A stretch of DNA of 64,000 bases, from contig DATIZX010000088.1 in NCBI GenBank assembly GCA_035516795.1, positions 40,831 through 104,830 on the forward strand, read 5' to 3'. The notes under the pieces were generated by a model. It saw only the letters and a program-made list of their open reading frames with translations, did not search any database and was not told the DNA's origin. The position numbers were made by a program, and so were the translations under genes. The stretch comes from DATJBF01 sp035516795. GTDB taxonomy: Bacteria; Verrucomicrobiota; Verrucomicrobiia; Palsa-1439. Of the stretch, positions 8,735-16,163 are shown in pieces (position 1 is the stretch's first letter; each line of letters begins with the position of its first letter).

Positions 8735-9680
8735 GGCCGAGCGCACATCCTACACATGCCTGCTTCCCGCTGACAAGATTCCGCAATTGAAGGCAGACCT
8801 GGAGACGCGAGGATTCATGTTTCGCGATCTTCCCTACGCGCATTTCGCCGCCGAACATCGACGCGAGAAGGTCAACGTGGCGCTTTACACCAGCGGCAAA
8901 CTCGTCGTGCAAGGGAAGGGGACCACCGATTTCGTCCAGTTCTACCTCGAACCGCAATTGCTCGGGGAAGCCAGGCTGGGCTATGAGCACATTCTTGATC
9001 CGACGATGCTGGAGCCGCGTATCGGCGTGGATGAAAGCGGTAAGGGAGATTTCTTCGGGCCGTTAGTGGTCGCCGGCGTGTTCATTGGCGAAGCGGCCGC
9101 GCGAAATATGATGGAAATTGGCGTGCGCGACAGTAAACTGATTAAGAGCGACGCGCGGATCGGTGACATTGCCAAAGAAATTCGCGCCACTCCCGGTTGT
9201 TTGGCTGACATTGTTGCCATGAGCCCGGAAAAGTACAATCAATTGCACGCCAAGATGCGCAACGTGAACGACATTCTCGGTTGGGGCCACGCCCGCGTGA
9301 TCGAGAACCTGTTGGAACGCGTGGACAGCGCCAAGGGCGGCCCCGGCTGTCGCAAGGCGATCTCCGACCAATTTGGGAATAAGCGCATCGTCCAGAGCGC
9401 GTTGATGGCTCGCGGCAAGAAGATCGAATTGGTCCAACGCCATCGAGCCGAGAGCGATCTGGCGGTGGCTGCGGCGTCGATTATTGCTCGTGACGAGTTT
9501 GTGAGACGGCTGCGCAAACTCGGCAAGGAATTTGGCGTCGAGTTGCCGAAGGGAGCCTCGACGGCGGTCGAGGAAGCCGCCCGGGAATTGGTGTCGAAAC
9601 ATGGACGTGAGGCGTTGGCGAAGGTGGCCAAAATGCATTTCCGCACCTCACAGAAAGTATTGGAGCAAATGAAATCATGA
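8733..9680 (+). CDS. rnhC: Ribonuclease HIII
   Basis: A 315-residue RNase H type 2-fold enzyme cleaving RNA in RNA-DNA hybrids. The N-terminal 80 residues form the TBP-like substrate-binding domain typical of RNase HIII (YTCLLPADKIPQL onward). The catalytic core begins GVDESGKGDFFGPLVVAGV, whose D-E-S-G motif carries the first acidic pair, followed by RDSKLI and the later ESDLAVAAASIIARDEF. The start at 8733 was chosen because family members begin just before the TBP-like domain; upstream in-frame starts lie inside mutY. The two divergent genes therefore start on opposite strands of a single CATG. The stop overlaps the next gene by four bases. Confidence 0.94.
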   Translation: MAERTSYTCLLPADKIPQLKADLETRGFMFRDLPYAHFAAEHRREKVNVALYTSGKLVVQGKGTTDFVQFYLEPQLLGEARLGYEHILDPTMLEPRIGVDESGKGDFFGPLVVAGVFIGEAAARNMMEIGVRDSKLIKSDARIGDIAKEIRATPGCLADIVAMSPEKYNQLHAKMRNVNDILGWGHARVIENLLERVDSAKGGPGCRKAISDQFGNKRIVQSALMARGKKIELVQRHRAESDLAVAAASIIARDEFVRRLRKLGKEFGVELPKGASTAVEEAARELVSKHGREALAKVAKMHFRTSQKVLEQMKS

Positions 9681-10141
9681 AAGGCGCGATCATTCTTATT
9701 GTGGTTTTGGCAATTGGCTTTGGCTTGGTCCAGAGCATCAAGCTCTACAAAGCCAAATCCGATTTTACGGAGCGCGTGGACCACGAACTCGATTTCGTCG
9801 ATAGTTCACCGGTTGCTACCGTGAAACACGATCTCGTGCAGGACGCGCAGAATTTCGGCATTCACCTCGTCCCGCAAGACATCCGGGTTTCCATGGAAGA
9901 TACCGAGCAGCGTACCGTTGCCCAAAGGCTCGTGGCCAACAAACTCGGGACGCAATTCACCAACAAACGCATCACGATCAGGGTCCACTACACAGCGCGG
10001 ATCCTCGGAATCCCCTTTGGTGAGGACATCCTCAGCAGTGAGATCAAACAGGTCGAAGCCCCGCGGATGCCGATGAGTCCTGAAGAGCGGAAGCTGCTCG
10101 ACCCGACGGGTACATCGGCGGGAGTGGACACCGGCCAATAA
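9677..10141 (+). CDS. Hypothetical membrane-anchored protein
   Basis: A 154-residue protein with one N-terminal hydrophobic segment (IILIVVLAIGFGLVQSI) followed by a soluble domain, so probably anchored with the bulk outside the cytoplasm. The ATG overlaps the rnhC stop (ATGA), indicating translational coupling with rnhC and then fmdB-like downstream. No family recognised. The tail (APRMPMSPEERKLLDP) is proline-rich and probably disordered. Confidence 0.75.
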   Translation: MKGAIILIVVLAIGFGLVQSIKLYKAKSDFTERVDHELDFVDSSPVATVKHDLVQDAQNFGIHLVPQDIRVSMEDTEQRTVAQRLVANKLGTQFTNKRITIRVHYTARILGIPFGEDILSSEIKQVEAPRMPMSPEERKLLDPTGTSAGVDTGQ

Positions 10142-10158
10142 TCGGTTAGAATCCAGCG

Positions 10159-10389
10159 ATGCCACTCTACGAATTTGTCTGTTCCAAATGCGATAAAGAC
10201 TTCGAACTACTGGTCCGTTCGAGCAAGTGGGAGGGGTCTGCCGCCTGCCCGCATTGTGGCTCGAAGAAACTGACCAAGAAACTTTCCGTGTTCGCCTCCT
10301 CCGTCGCTTCATCAACTCCGTCCGCGCCCGCCTGCGGCATGAATCCCGGCGGCGGCTGTGGTTGCTGCGGTCCCCATCACCATCACTGA
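10159..10389 (+). CDS. FmdB-family zinc ribbon protein with Cys/His-rich tail
   Basis: A 76-residue protein starting MPLYEFVCSKCDKDFELL, the FmdB putative regulatory zinc ribbon, with metal ligands in CSKC and CPHC. The second half is a low-complexity serine/alanine linker followed by GGGCGCCGPHHHH, a potential extra metal-binding tail. It lies 17 bases after the hypothetical membrane protein gene, so it is likely co-transcribed with rnhC. The family function is not established. Confidence 0.87.
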   Translation: MPLYEFVCSKCDKDFELLVRSSKWEGSAACPHCGSKKLTKKLSVFASSVASSTPSAPACGMNPGGGCGCCGPHHHH

Positions 10390-10432
10390 AGGTTAAGGCC
10401 GAAGCATAAGCGCTGGCTGAAGCCGCGATGAT

Positions 10433-10513
10433 TTACCCGCCGAGCTTCTCATGTGGACTGGGCGGCGGCTGTTTGCGCAAGTCTTTGGCGAGTGCTCTGA
10501 GTTTTTCAGTGTT
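10433..10513 (-). pseudogene. Possible N-terminal remnant of a DUF5069-type protein
   Basis: The minus strand encodes LAKDLRKQPPPSPHEKLGG and then a TAA stop. This closely resembles, from memory, the conserved N-terminus of DUF5069 proteins (AKDLxxQPPRSPREKLGGY followed by a hydrophobic ILAR segment). Immediately after the stop the frame reads IIAA, as if the tyrosine codon had mutated to a stop, and similarity then fades. It is therefore read as a decayed fragment, not a gene. The rest of the 10390-10621 gap shows nothing else recognisable. Confidence 0.4.
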
Positions 10514-10621
10514 TACGGCTGTCAATACGCCAACGAGAATGGTTGCCGGCAAGCGTGGCCGCCCGGCAAACAGACTGGTCTGATTGCCGAGGATTTGATA
10601 AATGTCAAACTTAGTGTTTTG

Positions 10622-11335
10622 ATGATGACTGTGGAACGAAGCAAATCTCAACTGTTATCCGCATGGGTTGTCGTCGTGATATTGTTAAGCCTTTTCGGAA
10701 CGGCTTGCCGCTCCAGTGAACCCTCCGACGCAGCGCGGATTCATGCCCGGACGTCCCCCGAACTCGTCGCTTGGCTAGACTGGGAGCAGTTGCCCGAAGA
10801 CCTCAAGGACCGTGATCCGGCGTTTGTGGGGGACGTGTGCCGTGAACTCGTTGCTCGACGCGAGGTAGATTTTCTTCTTGCTTCGTTCAATTCCTCAACC
10901 AACGACCTTGTCCGCAAGTGGCTTGTTCGGGACGTGCTGTACCGCATTGACGACCGCAGGATTTACAGTGAGTTCGCGCGTCACATGGATGACAAGGAGA
11001 CCGAGGAAAGTTATTGCTACGCTCTCTATCTGGCTGAACGGGGGGATACCGCCGCACTCGCCACACTCAACAGGCACTATTTCCAGTACACCGCCGAGGG
11101 TGGATCCACGGGATGGATACCTGCGGTCGAGGCTTTCGGTAAGTACAAGTACCGGCCAGCCGCAAGCAACCTCGTTGAGTCGATCGAGGCCGCGAACCTG
11201 CTTCTTGGGGGTGCCTCTTGCAGCGCCTTGCAGGAGATCTATATAGATTCTCCACGCCACTTCGCTAATCCGGCAGAAGCTCAAAACTATTTTCTCAAAA
11301 GGTTGAGCGAATCGGCAAATGAACCGCACCGGTAA
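10622..11335 (+). CDS. Hypothetical exported protein (possible lipoprotein)
   Basis: About 237 residues. The N-terminus is basic then hydrophobic (LLSAWVVVVILLSLFGTAC), ending in a cysteine that could be a lipidation site, though the -3 residue is not the usual Leu/Val. The rest is soluble and helical, with segments such as DLVRKWLVRDVLYRIDDRR and EAFGKYKYRPAASNLVESI reminiscent of HEAT-like helical repeats. ATG at 10622 or 10625 is favoured over an upstream in-frame start because the signal segment then sits at the N-terminus. No family was recognised. It converges with the cysO-moeZ-like gene. Confidence 0.7.
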   Translation: MMTVERSKSQLLSAWVVVVILLSLFGTACRSSEPSDAARIHARTSPELVAWLDWEQLPEDLKDRDPAFVGDVCRELVARREVDFLLASFNSSTNDLVRKWLVRDVLYRIDDRRIYSEFARHMDDKETEESYCYALYLAERGDTAALATLNRHYFQYTAEGGSTGWIPAVEAFGKYKYRPAASNLVESIEAANLLLGGASCSALQEIYIDSPRHFANPAEAQNYFLKRLSESANEPHR

Positions 11336-11349
11336 GACAGACACGCTGC

Positions 11350-12837
11350 TCAATACTGCGGCACGTTCGGATCGATGCGTTCGGCCCAGGCGTTGATGCC
11401 GCCAGCGACGTTCTTGAGCTTTGGATAACCTTGCGAGCGAAGGAACTTCAAGGCGCGGGCACTGCGGCCACCCATTTTGCAGTGGAGAACGATGAGTTTG
11501 TCCTTGGGCAATTCCTTGAACCGTTGCGGCAGATCGGGCAACGGCAGTTTCACCGAGCCGTCAATCGTTGAGATCTGGAACTCGTCGGGATTGCGAACGT
11601 CCACAAGGATGAAATCTTCCTTGCGATCTCGCATCTGTTTGAGTTGTTCGACGCTGATGTCGTCGGGACCAAGTCCGTTGTCTTTCTGTTCCACAATAGA
11701 ATCTCCTGAGGTACCAGCTTCTTCACCGCGGCCAATGCCGCAGAATTGGTTGTAGTCGATCAGCTCTGTGATCGTCGGATTCTTGCCACAAACAGGGCAG
11801 TTCGGGTCGCGCGGAATCTTGTATTCGCGAAAGCTCATGTCCATCGAGTCAAACCGCAGCAGCCGACCCATGAGCGGTTTGCCTTTGCCAATGATGAGCT
11901 TGACGGCTTCGTTCGCCTGAATGTTGCCGATGATGCCGCAAATGATCCCGAGCACGCCGCCTTCGGCGCAACTTGGCACAAGCCCGGGTGGCGGAGGTTC
12001 GGGATACCAGCAACGATAGCAAGGACCACCCAAGTGCGGGGCGAATACACTGGCCATGCCTTCCCAGCGGAAAATCGAACCGTACACGTTCGGCTTCTTG
12101 AGCATCACGCAGGCATCGTTGACCAGATACCGCGTCGGGAAATTGTCCGTACCGTCGATAACCACATCGTAATCCTTGAGAATGCCGAGTGCGTTTTCGC
12201 TGGTCAACTTGACGGGGTAGGGGATGAAATTGAGATTCGGATTGATCGCCTTGAGCTTTTCCTCGGCGCTCTTGAGTTTGTGTTTGCCCACGTCGCTCGT
12301 GAAATGAATGATCTGTCGCTGGAGATTGCTGAAGTCCACCGTGTCGAAGTCAACCATGCCAATCGTGCCAACGCCGGCGGCAGTGAGGTACAGCGCCAGA
12401 GGCGAGCCGAGTCCGCCCGAGCCGATAAGCAACACCTTCGCAGCCTTGAGCCGCTCTTGGCCTTCCATGCCGACTTCCGGCAGGATCAGGTGGCGCGAGT
12501 ATCGCTTGATTTCTTCGTTGGTCAGTTTGGCGCGGTCTTTGATGATGGGATCGAGCTTGGCGAGATTGCCTCCGGCAATGGACGGCACAATGGAGATTTC
12601 GTCACCTTCGCCGACCGGTGCATCATCGCCCTTGGCGCGGATATCCTCGTCGTTCAGGTATACGCGCACGAAATTGCGGAGCTTGCCGTCCTCCGCATAG
12701 AGGTGCTGACGGAGTTGGGCGTATTGCTTGGTAAGATTGTCGAGAACTTCGCTGATCGTTTTGCCGGGAACCTGGACGTTCGCCTGATTGTCGGCAAAAC
12801 GCCGCAATGCCGTAGGAATCGTGACTTTTATCGCCAT
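11350..12837 (-). CDS. CysO/MoaD-like sulfur carrier fused to MoeZ-like E1 adenylyltransferase and rhodanese
   Basis: A 495-residue three-domain protein. Residues 1-90 are a ubiquitin-fold sulfur carrier closely resembling CysO (IPTALRRF, FVRVYLNDEDIR) and ending in the diglycine of IVPSIAGG. Residues about 105-365 are a ThiF/MoeB E1 domain with the ATP loop LIGSGGLGSPLALYL, zinc cysteines C273/C276 and C347/C350 and the PSCAEGG cysteine C290. Residues about 395-495 are a rhodanese with active cysteine C453 in HCKMGGRSA. In actinobacteria CysO and MoeZ are separate: MoeZ adenylates and sulfurates the free C-terminal glycine of CysO. Here the glycines are internal, so the carrier would need cleavage or another mechanism. 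The start is the ATG at 12837, matching CysO N-termini. A JAMM peptidase, CysM and a sulfurtransferase lie just upstream on the same strand. Confidence 0.93.
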   Translation of the reverse strand: MAIKVTIPTALRRFADNQANVQVPGKTISEVLDNLTKQYAQLRQHLYAEDGKLRNFVRVYLNDEDIRAKGDDAPVGEGDEISIVPSIAGGNLAKLDPIIKDRAKLTNEEIKRYSRHLILPEVGMEGQERLKAAKVLLIGSGGLGSPLALYLTAAGVGTIGMVDFDTVDFSNLQRQIIHFTSDVGKHKLKSAEEKLKAINPNLNFIPYPVKLTSENALGILKDYDVVIDGTDNFPTRYLVNDACVMLKKPNVYGSIFRWEGMASVFAPHLGGPCYRCWYPEPPPPGLVPSCAEGGVLGIICGIIGNIQANEAVKLIIGKGKPLMGRLLRFDSMDMSFREYKIPRDPNCPVCGKNPTITELIDYNQFCGIGRGEEAGTSGDSIVEQKDNGLGPDDISVEQLKQMRDRKEDFILVDVRNPDEFQISTIDGSVKLPLPDLPQRFKELPKDKLIVLHCKMGGRSARALKFLRSQGYPKLKNVAGGINAWAERIDPNVPQY

Positions 12838-12922
12838 TTCTATTCTCCAAAACAATTTGGATGTGAATGTCAACCAGACGGTTTCCAAAGAATCCACTGC
12901 AATCCGCGGAGCAGTGTAGCGG

Positions 12923-12950
12923 ATTATTTCGAGATTTCAATAGCCTCTTG
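12923..12950 (-). pseudogene. Short remnant resembling the C-terminus of the JAMM peptidase gene
   Basis: The minus strand here reads GFDQEAIEISK then TAA. The end of the JAMM peptidase gene 1.6 kb away reads MFDQETVEIADE then TAA, and the DNA matches at about 22 of 25 bases over the GATTTCAA...CTCTTGGTC core. The fragment lies directly upstream of the cysO-moeZ-like gene, on the far side of the beta-helix gene. It is best explained as a relic of a JAMM gene end that once abutted cysO-moeZ before the intervening gene arrived. Chance similarity cannot be excluded at this length. Confidence 0.4.
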
Positions 12951-13048
12951 GTCAAACCCGTATTCGGCTTTGGGGTGTATGGCCAGGCTTTTGTGTTGCC
13001 TACGAGCGAATGATTTGCTATGCAATACTGGGTCGGGCGCAGGAAGGC

Positions 13049-14572
13049 ATGAAACACATCGGCTTTATCTGCTTTATTCTTACGGTGGTGGCTGGCGGCG
13101 CACGGGGCACCAATCTCTTGGTCTACAACAATGGCGACAGCGGTCCTGGTTCGTTCCGGCAGGCCATTCTGGATAACAACAATCTCGGCGGCGGCAACAC
13201 AATCGTCTTCTCCAACATCGTCGCCGGTACGATCACGCTGACGACCGGGGAATTGCTCATCACCAACAACGCCACGATCATTGGCCCCGGCGCGGATGTG
13301 CTCGCCGTCGACGGCAACGCTGCTGACCGCGTGTTTCATGTAAACAATGGTGTCACCGTCGCGATTTCCGGTTTAACCATCACCAACGGCAACGTGTCGG
13401 GTGTCCGTGGTGGCGGGATCACCTGTGAGAACTCGACACTCACCGTGAGCAATTGCACCATTAGCGGTAACAACGCTGAATTCGGCGGCGGAATGTCTAT
13501 TGATGTTTCCACTGGGACGGTGGCTAACTGCTCAATCAGCGGCAACATGGCGAGTTACGGCGCGGGCATCTATAATTACTATTCCACCTTGACGGTAAGC
13601 AACTGCGCCATTAATGGCAACGCGGGCGGTGCGGGCGGCGGCTTCTACGATTGGGGCTACTCGGGCAGCGCGGCGCTCACAGTGATTGCCAGCACCCTCA
13701 GTAGCAACTCGGCAACGGCGACGGGGGGCGGTATCTTCAACAACGGCCAATATGGCGACGCGACCCTGACAATTATCGCCAGCACCTTGGTTGATAACTC
13801 AGCGAGTTACCAAGGTGGCGGTATCTACAACTTCACTTGTGCTCCCGGGAGCGCAACACTGACGGTGGTCGCCTGCACTTTTAGCGGCAATTCGGCCACC
13901 CATGGCGGGGGCATTCGAAACGACGCGTACAGTTGCCCCTTTTTCCGCAGCACCATCGACGGTGACTCGGATATCCGTACCAGTACCGCTAGCGGCGCGA
14001 CGCTGGAGATTGGCGACACCATTCTAAACGCGGGTGCTTTGGGGGAGAACATCGAGAGTCTTTCAGGCACGGTTATTTCAGATGGATACAACCTGAGCAG
14101 TGATGGTGCGGGAGGCTACTTGACTGCGGTGACTGATCAGATCAACACCGATCCCAAGCTTGGCCCGCTGGCGGATAATGGAGGATCAACAAAAACGATG
14201 GCGTTGTTCGTCGGCAGTCCGGCGATTGATGCTGGCAACAGCTTCGGCCTCGGCACAGACCAGCGAGGAAAGCCGCGATATGATAATCCAAACGTCGCCA
14301 ACGCCACCGGTGGCGATGGCGCGGACATCGGCGCTTACGAAGGTTCAGAATTGCGTATCGTCAATGTCCAGAAGACCGGCAATCATTTGCAGTTGGATTT
14401 CATCAACTGGCTCGGCACGAATTACGAAGTTCAAAGTCGGTCGGATATGGTGACCGGCTCGTGGGATTCACTCGGCTTCACCAATGCCGGCAACGGCGGT
14501 ATCGCCACGATCGTTGTCAGTAACGCCTTCGGCCAGTCGCAACAGTTCTATCGAATCCACCCGGTACAGTAA
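13049..14572 (+). CDS. Secreted parallel beta-helix (choice-of-anchor Q type) protein
   Basis: A 507-residue protein with a signal peptide (MKHIGFICFILTVVAGGARG) and about 300 residues of right-handed beta-helix coils built from repeating units such as LTVSNCTISGNNAEFGGGM and ASTLSSNSATATGGGIFN. A TMALFVGSPAIDAG/GTDQRGKPR block, typical of choice-of-anchor Q proteins, follows. The last 70 residues form the verrucomicrobial C-terminal domain (YEVQSRSDM ... FYRIHPV) shared with the GH13 protein in this window. It is probably cell-surface or secreted, with no catalytic function visible. It sits on the opposite strand between two genes of the sulfur locus. The ATG at 13049 is chosen because it begins the signal peptide. 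Confidence 0.87.
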   Translation: MKHIGFICFILTVVAGGARGTNLLVYNNGDSGPGSFRQAILDNNNLGGGNTIVFSNIVAGTITLTTGELLITNNATIIGPGADVLAVDGNAADRVFHVNNGVTVAISGLTITNGNVSGVRGGGITCENSTLTVSNCTISGNNAEFGGGMSIDVSTGTVANCSISGNMASYGAGIYNYYSTLTVSNCAINGNAGGAGGGFYDWGYSGSAALTVIASTLSSNSATATGGGIFNNGQYGDATLTIIASTLVDNSASYQGGGIYNFTCAPGSATLTVVACTFSGNSATHGGGIRNDAYSCPFFRSTIDGDSDIRTSTASGATLEIGDTILNAGALGENIESLSGTVISDGYNLSSDGAGGYLTAVTDQINTDPKLGPLADNGGSTKTMALFVGSPAIDAGNSFGLGTDQRGKPRYDNPNVANATGGDGADIGAYEGSELRIVNVQKTGNHLQLDFINWLGTNYEVQSRSDMVTGSWDSLGFTNAGNGGIATIVVSNAFGQSQQFYRIHPVQ

Positions 14573-14578
14573 CGGCGA

Positions 14579-15010
14579 TTATTCATCGGCGATTTCAACA
14601 GTCTCTTGGTCGAACATCGACCGATTTTCACGGAGCAACCATGAGTTCGATTCCGCAGCCTTACCCTTCACTATCGAGACGATGAGATAGGAAAAGTTTG
14701 GCCATGCATGATCCAGATCGAATTGGGATGGTCGCGCTGCCACGTCGGGATGCGAATGGTAAATGCCGAGGACTTGGAGCCCGCGCTTATCGGCATCGCG
14801 TTCGATCTTGATATAGGCGAGGGGATCGATGAGATAGCGGTTGCGCGCACTTTCGGTGCCGCTACTGGGCTGGCCGGTGCGCTGATTATCGACCGACACA
14901 ATCTCCGTGACCACGCCACTCTTGCCGAGCATCACACCGCAGCTTTCATTGGGATAACCCGATTCGAGATGCCGATGGATTTGGTCGAGAAGTTTACGTG
15001 AGATTTTCAT
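14579..15010 (-). CDS. M67-family JAMM/MPN+ metallopeptidase (Mec-like)
   Basis: A 143-residue zinc isopeptidase-type protein. The JAMM motif is complete: glutamate in PNESCG and H-x-H-P-x6-S-x2-D in HSHPDVAARPSQFD. Actinobacterial Mec of this family removes cysteine from the CysO-cysteine adduct made by CysM. Its position between cysM and the cysO-moeZ-like fusion supports that job, and it could also cut the fusion behind the internal diglycine. That second role is inference. A likely decayed copy of its 3' end lies at 12923-12950. Confidence 0.92.
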   Translation of the reverse strand: MKISRKLLDQIHRHLESGYPNESCGVMLGKSGVVTEIVSVDNQRTGQPSSGTESARNRYLIDPLAYIKIERDADKRGLQVLGIYHSHPDVAARPSQFDLDHAWPNFSYLIVSIVKGKAAESNSWLLRENRSMFDQETVEIADE

Positions 15011-15021
15011 ACGGCACTAAA

Positions 15022-15155
15022 TTCGAACACCGAAGCACGAAGCTCGAAACGATTTCGAAATTCGAATCGGCGAATGTTCCAAGTAGAAGCAGTGCTGTCT
15101 CGGGGTGAGGGTTTCATTCATCCGGATTTGTTTCGGATTTCGGATTGTTCCTCCT
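15022..15155. repeat. Intergenic TTCGAA/TTTCGGATT-rich repeat region
   Basis: The gap between the JAMM peptidase and cysM is filled with short, degenerate units: ATTCGAA and CGAAGC tracts on the JAMM side, and TTTCGGATT repeats on the cysM side. It resembles the extragenic repeat tracts common in this bacterial group and may fold as a long imperfect hairpin. No gene is seen in it. Confidence 0.5.
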
Positions 15156-16092
15156 ACTTCTTTTCCCAGAATTTCTCACTCTGATAGCGCGCGCCGCCGT
15201 CGGGGCAAATCGCGACAATGATGCCTCGGTCGATGGTCGTCGCGAGTTTCATCGCGGCACAGACGGCGGCACCGGCGCTGATGCCGACGTACAGTCCTTC
15301 TTCGCGAGTGAGGCGCACGGCCATTTCCTGCGCGGCTTCGGTCGCGATGCCAATGGTTTGATCGGCAAACTTTGGATCGAAAAGAGCGGGGACATGGGAA
15401 GCAGTTTCCAGGTGCTTGAGGCCTTCCAGTCCATGGAACGGTCCTTCGGGTTGCATGGCTATCAGTTGGATCTGGGGATTGAATTCGCGCAATCGTTTGC
15501 CGGTGCCCATCAAGGTGCCGCTCGTGCCGAGTCCGGCAATAAAATGCGTAATCTCGCCCTTGGTCTGTTCGATAATCTCCACGGCGGTCGTCTCGTAGTG
15601 CGCCCGCGGATTTTCCGGGTTCCCATATTGGTCCGGATAGAAATAGAGATCGGGATGATCCTTGTATAGGCGTTGCGTGGCGAAAAACGCGCCGTCACTG
15701 CCTTCCGCGGGATCGGTCAGCATCAACTCGGCACCGTAGGCGACGAGCAGTTTCTTGCGTTCGACACTGGCATTCGAGGGCATGAGCAATTTTACGTGGT
15801 AACCCCGTCGTGCGCCGATCATGGCGTACGCGATACCCGTGTTGCCGCTGGTAGCATCCAGGATTGTCTTTTCCTTCGTCATCTGACCCGAGACCTCCGC
15901 GGCCCGAATCATCCGGTAAGCAGGCCGGTCCTTGACGGACCCTCCCGGATTGAGCCACTCCGCTTTGAGGAGGATTTGAACCCGGGGAAATCCTGCGCCA
16001 ATTCGCACCAAAGGTATCAAGGGCGTGTGGCCGATGGCGCGCAGTAAGGAATCGGGGTCGTCTTGAGGAAGAAGCGAGACAGGCGAACTCAT
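15154..16092 (-). CDS. cysM: CysM-type cysteine synthase (PLP-dependent, probably CysO-dependent)
   Basis: A 312-residue fold-type II PLP enzyme. The PLP lysine is in NPGGSVKDRPA, the substrate loop is ATSGNTGIAYAM, and the phosphate-binding loop is GLGTSGTLMGTGKRL. The overall sequence resembles the mycobacterial CysM, which transfers sulfur from CysO thiocarboxylate to O-phosphoserine, rather than classic CysK. The start was set at 16092, because a GAGGTG Shine-Dalgarno lies six bases upstream; the GTG in that motif (16101) is in frame but would consume the ribosome site. It lies in the same-strand run with sulfurtransferase upstream and JAMM peptidase downstream. Confidence 0.93.
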   Translation of the reverse strand: MSSPVSLLPQDDPDSLLRAIGHTPLIPLVRIGAGFPRVQILLKAEWLNPGGSVKDRPAYRMIRAAEVSGQMTKEKTILDATSGNTGIAYAMIGARRGYHVKLLMPSNASVERKKLLVAYGAELMLTDPAEGSDGAFFATQRLYKDHPDLYFYPDQYGNPENPRAHYETTAVEIIEQTKGEITHFIAGLGTSGTLMGTGKRLREFNPQIQLIAMQPEGPFHGLEGLKHLETASHVPALFDPKFADQTIGIATEAAQEMAVRLTREEGLYVGISAGAAVCAAMKLATTIDRGIIVAICPDGGARYQSEKFWEKK

Positions 16093-16105
16093 GAAAAACA
16101 CCTCG

Positions 16106-16163
16106 AACCACAGAGATACAGATGTCTCAGAAGAACTCTGCGTCCTTCTGTATCTGTGTGGTT
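16106..16163. repeat. Large inverted repeat between sulfurtransferase and cysM
   Basis: Arms 16106-16122 and 16147-16163 are complementary at 16 of 17 positions (AACCACAGAG... against ...CTGTGTGGTT), with a 24-base loop. It ends within the stop codon of the sulfurtransferase gene and lies just ahead of the cysM ribosome site. The ACCACAGAG-type palindrome is a widely dispersed extragenic element. Here it could act as an intercistronic mRNA-stability or attenuating hairpin. Confidence 0.75.

Noticed and set aside
11746..13176. 476-codon frame opposite the CysO-MoeZ-like fusion
   Set aside because: No recognisable domains; the minus-strand frame contains all E1, rhodanese and carrier motifs.
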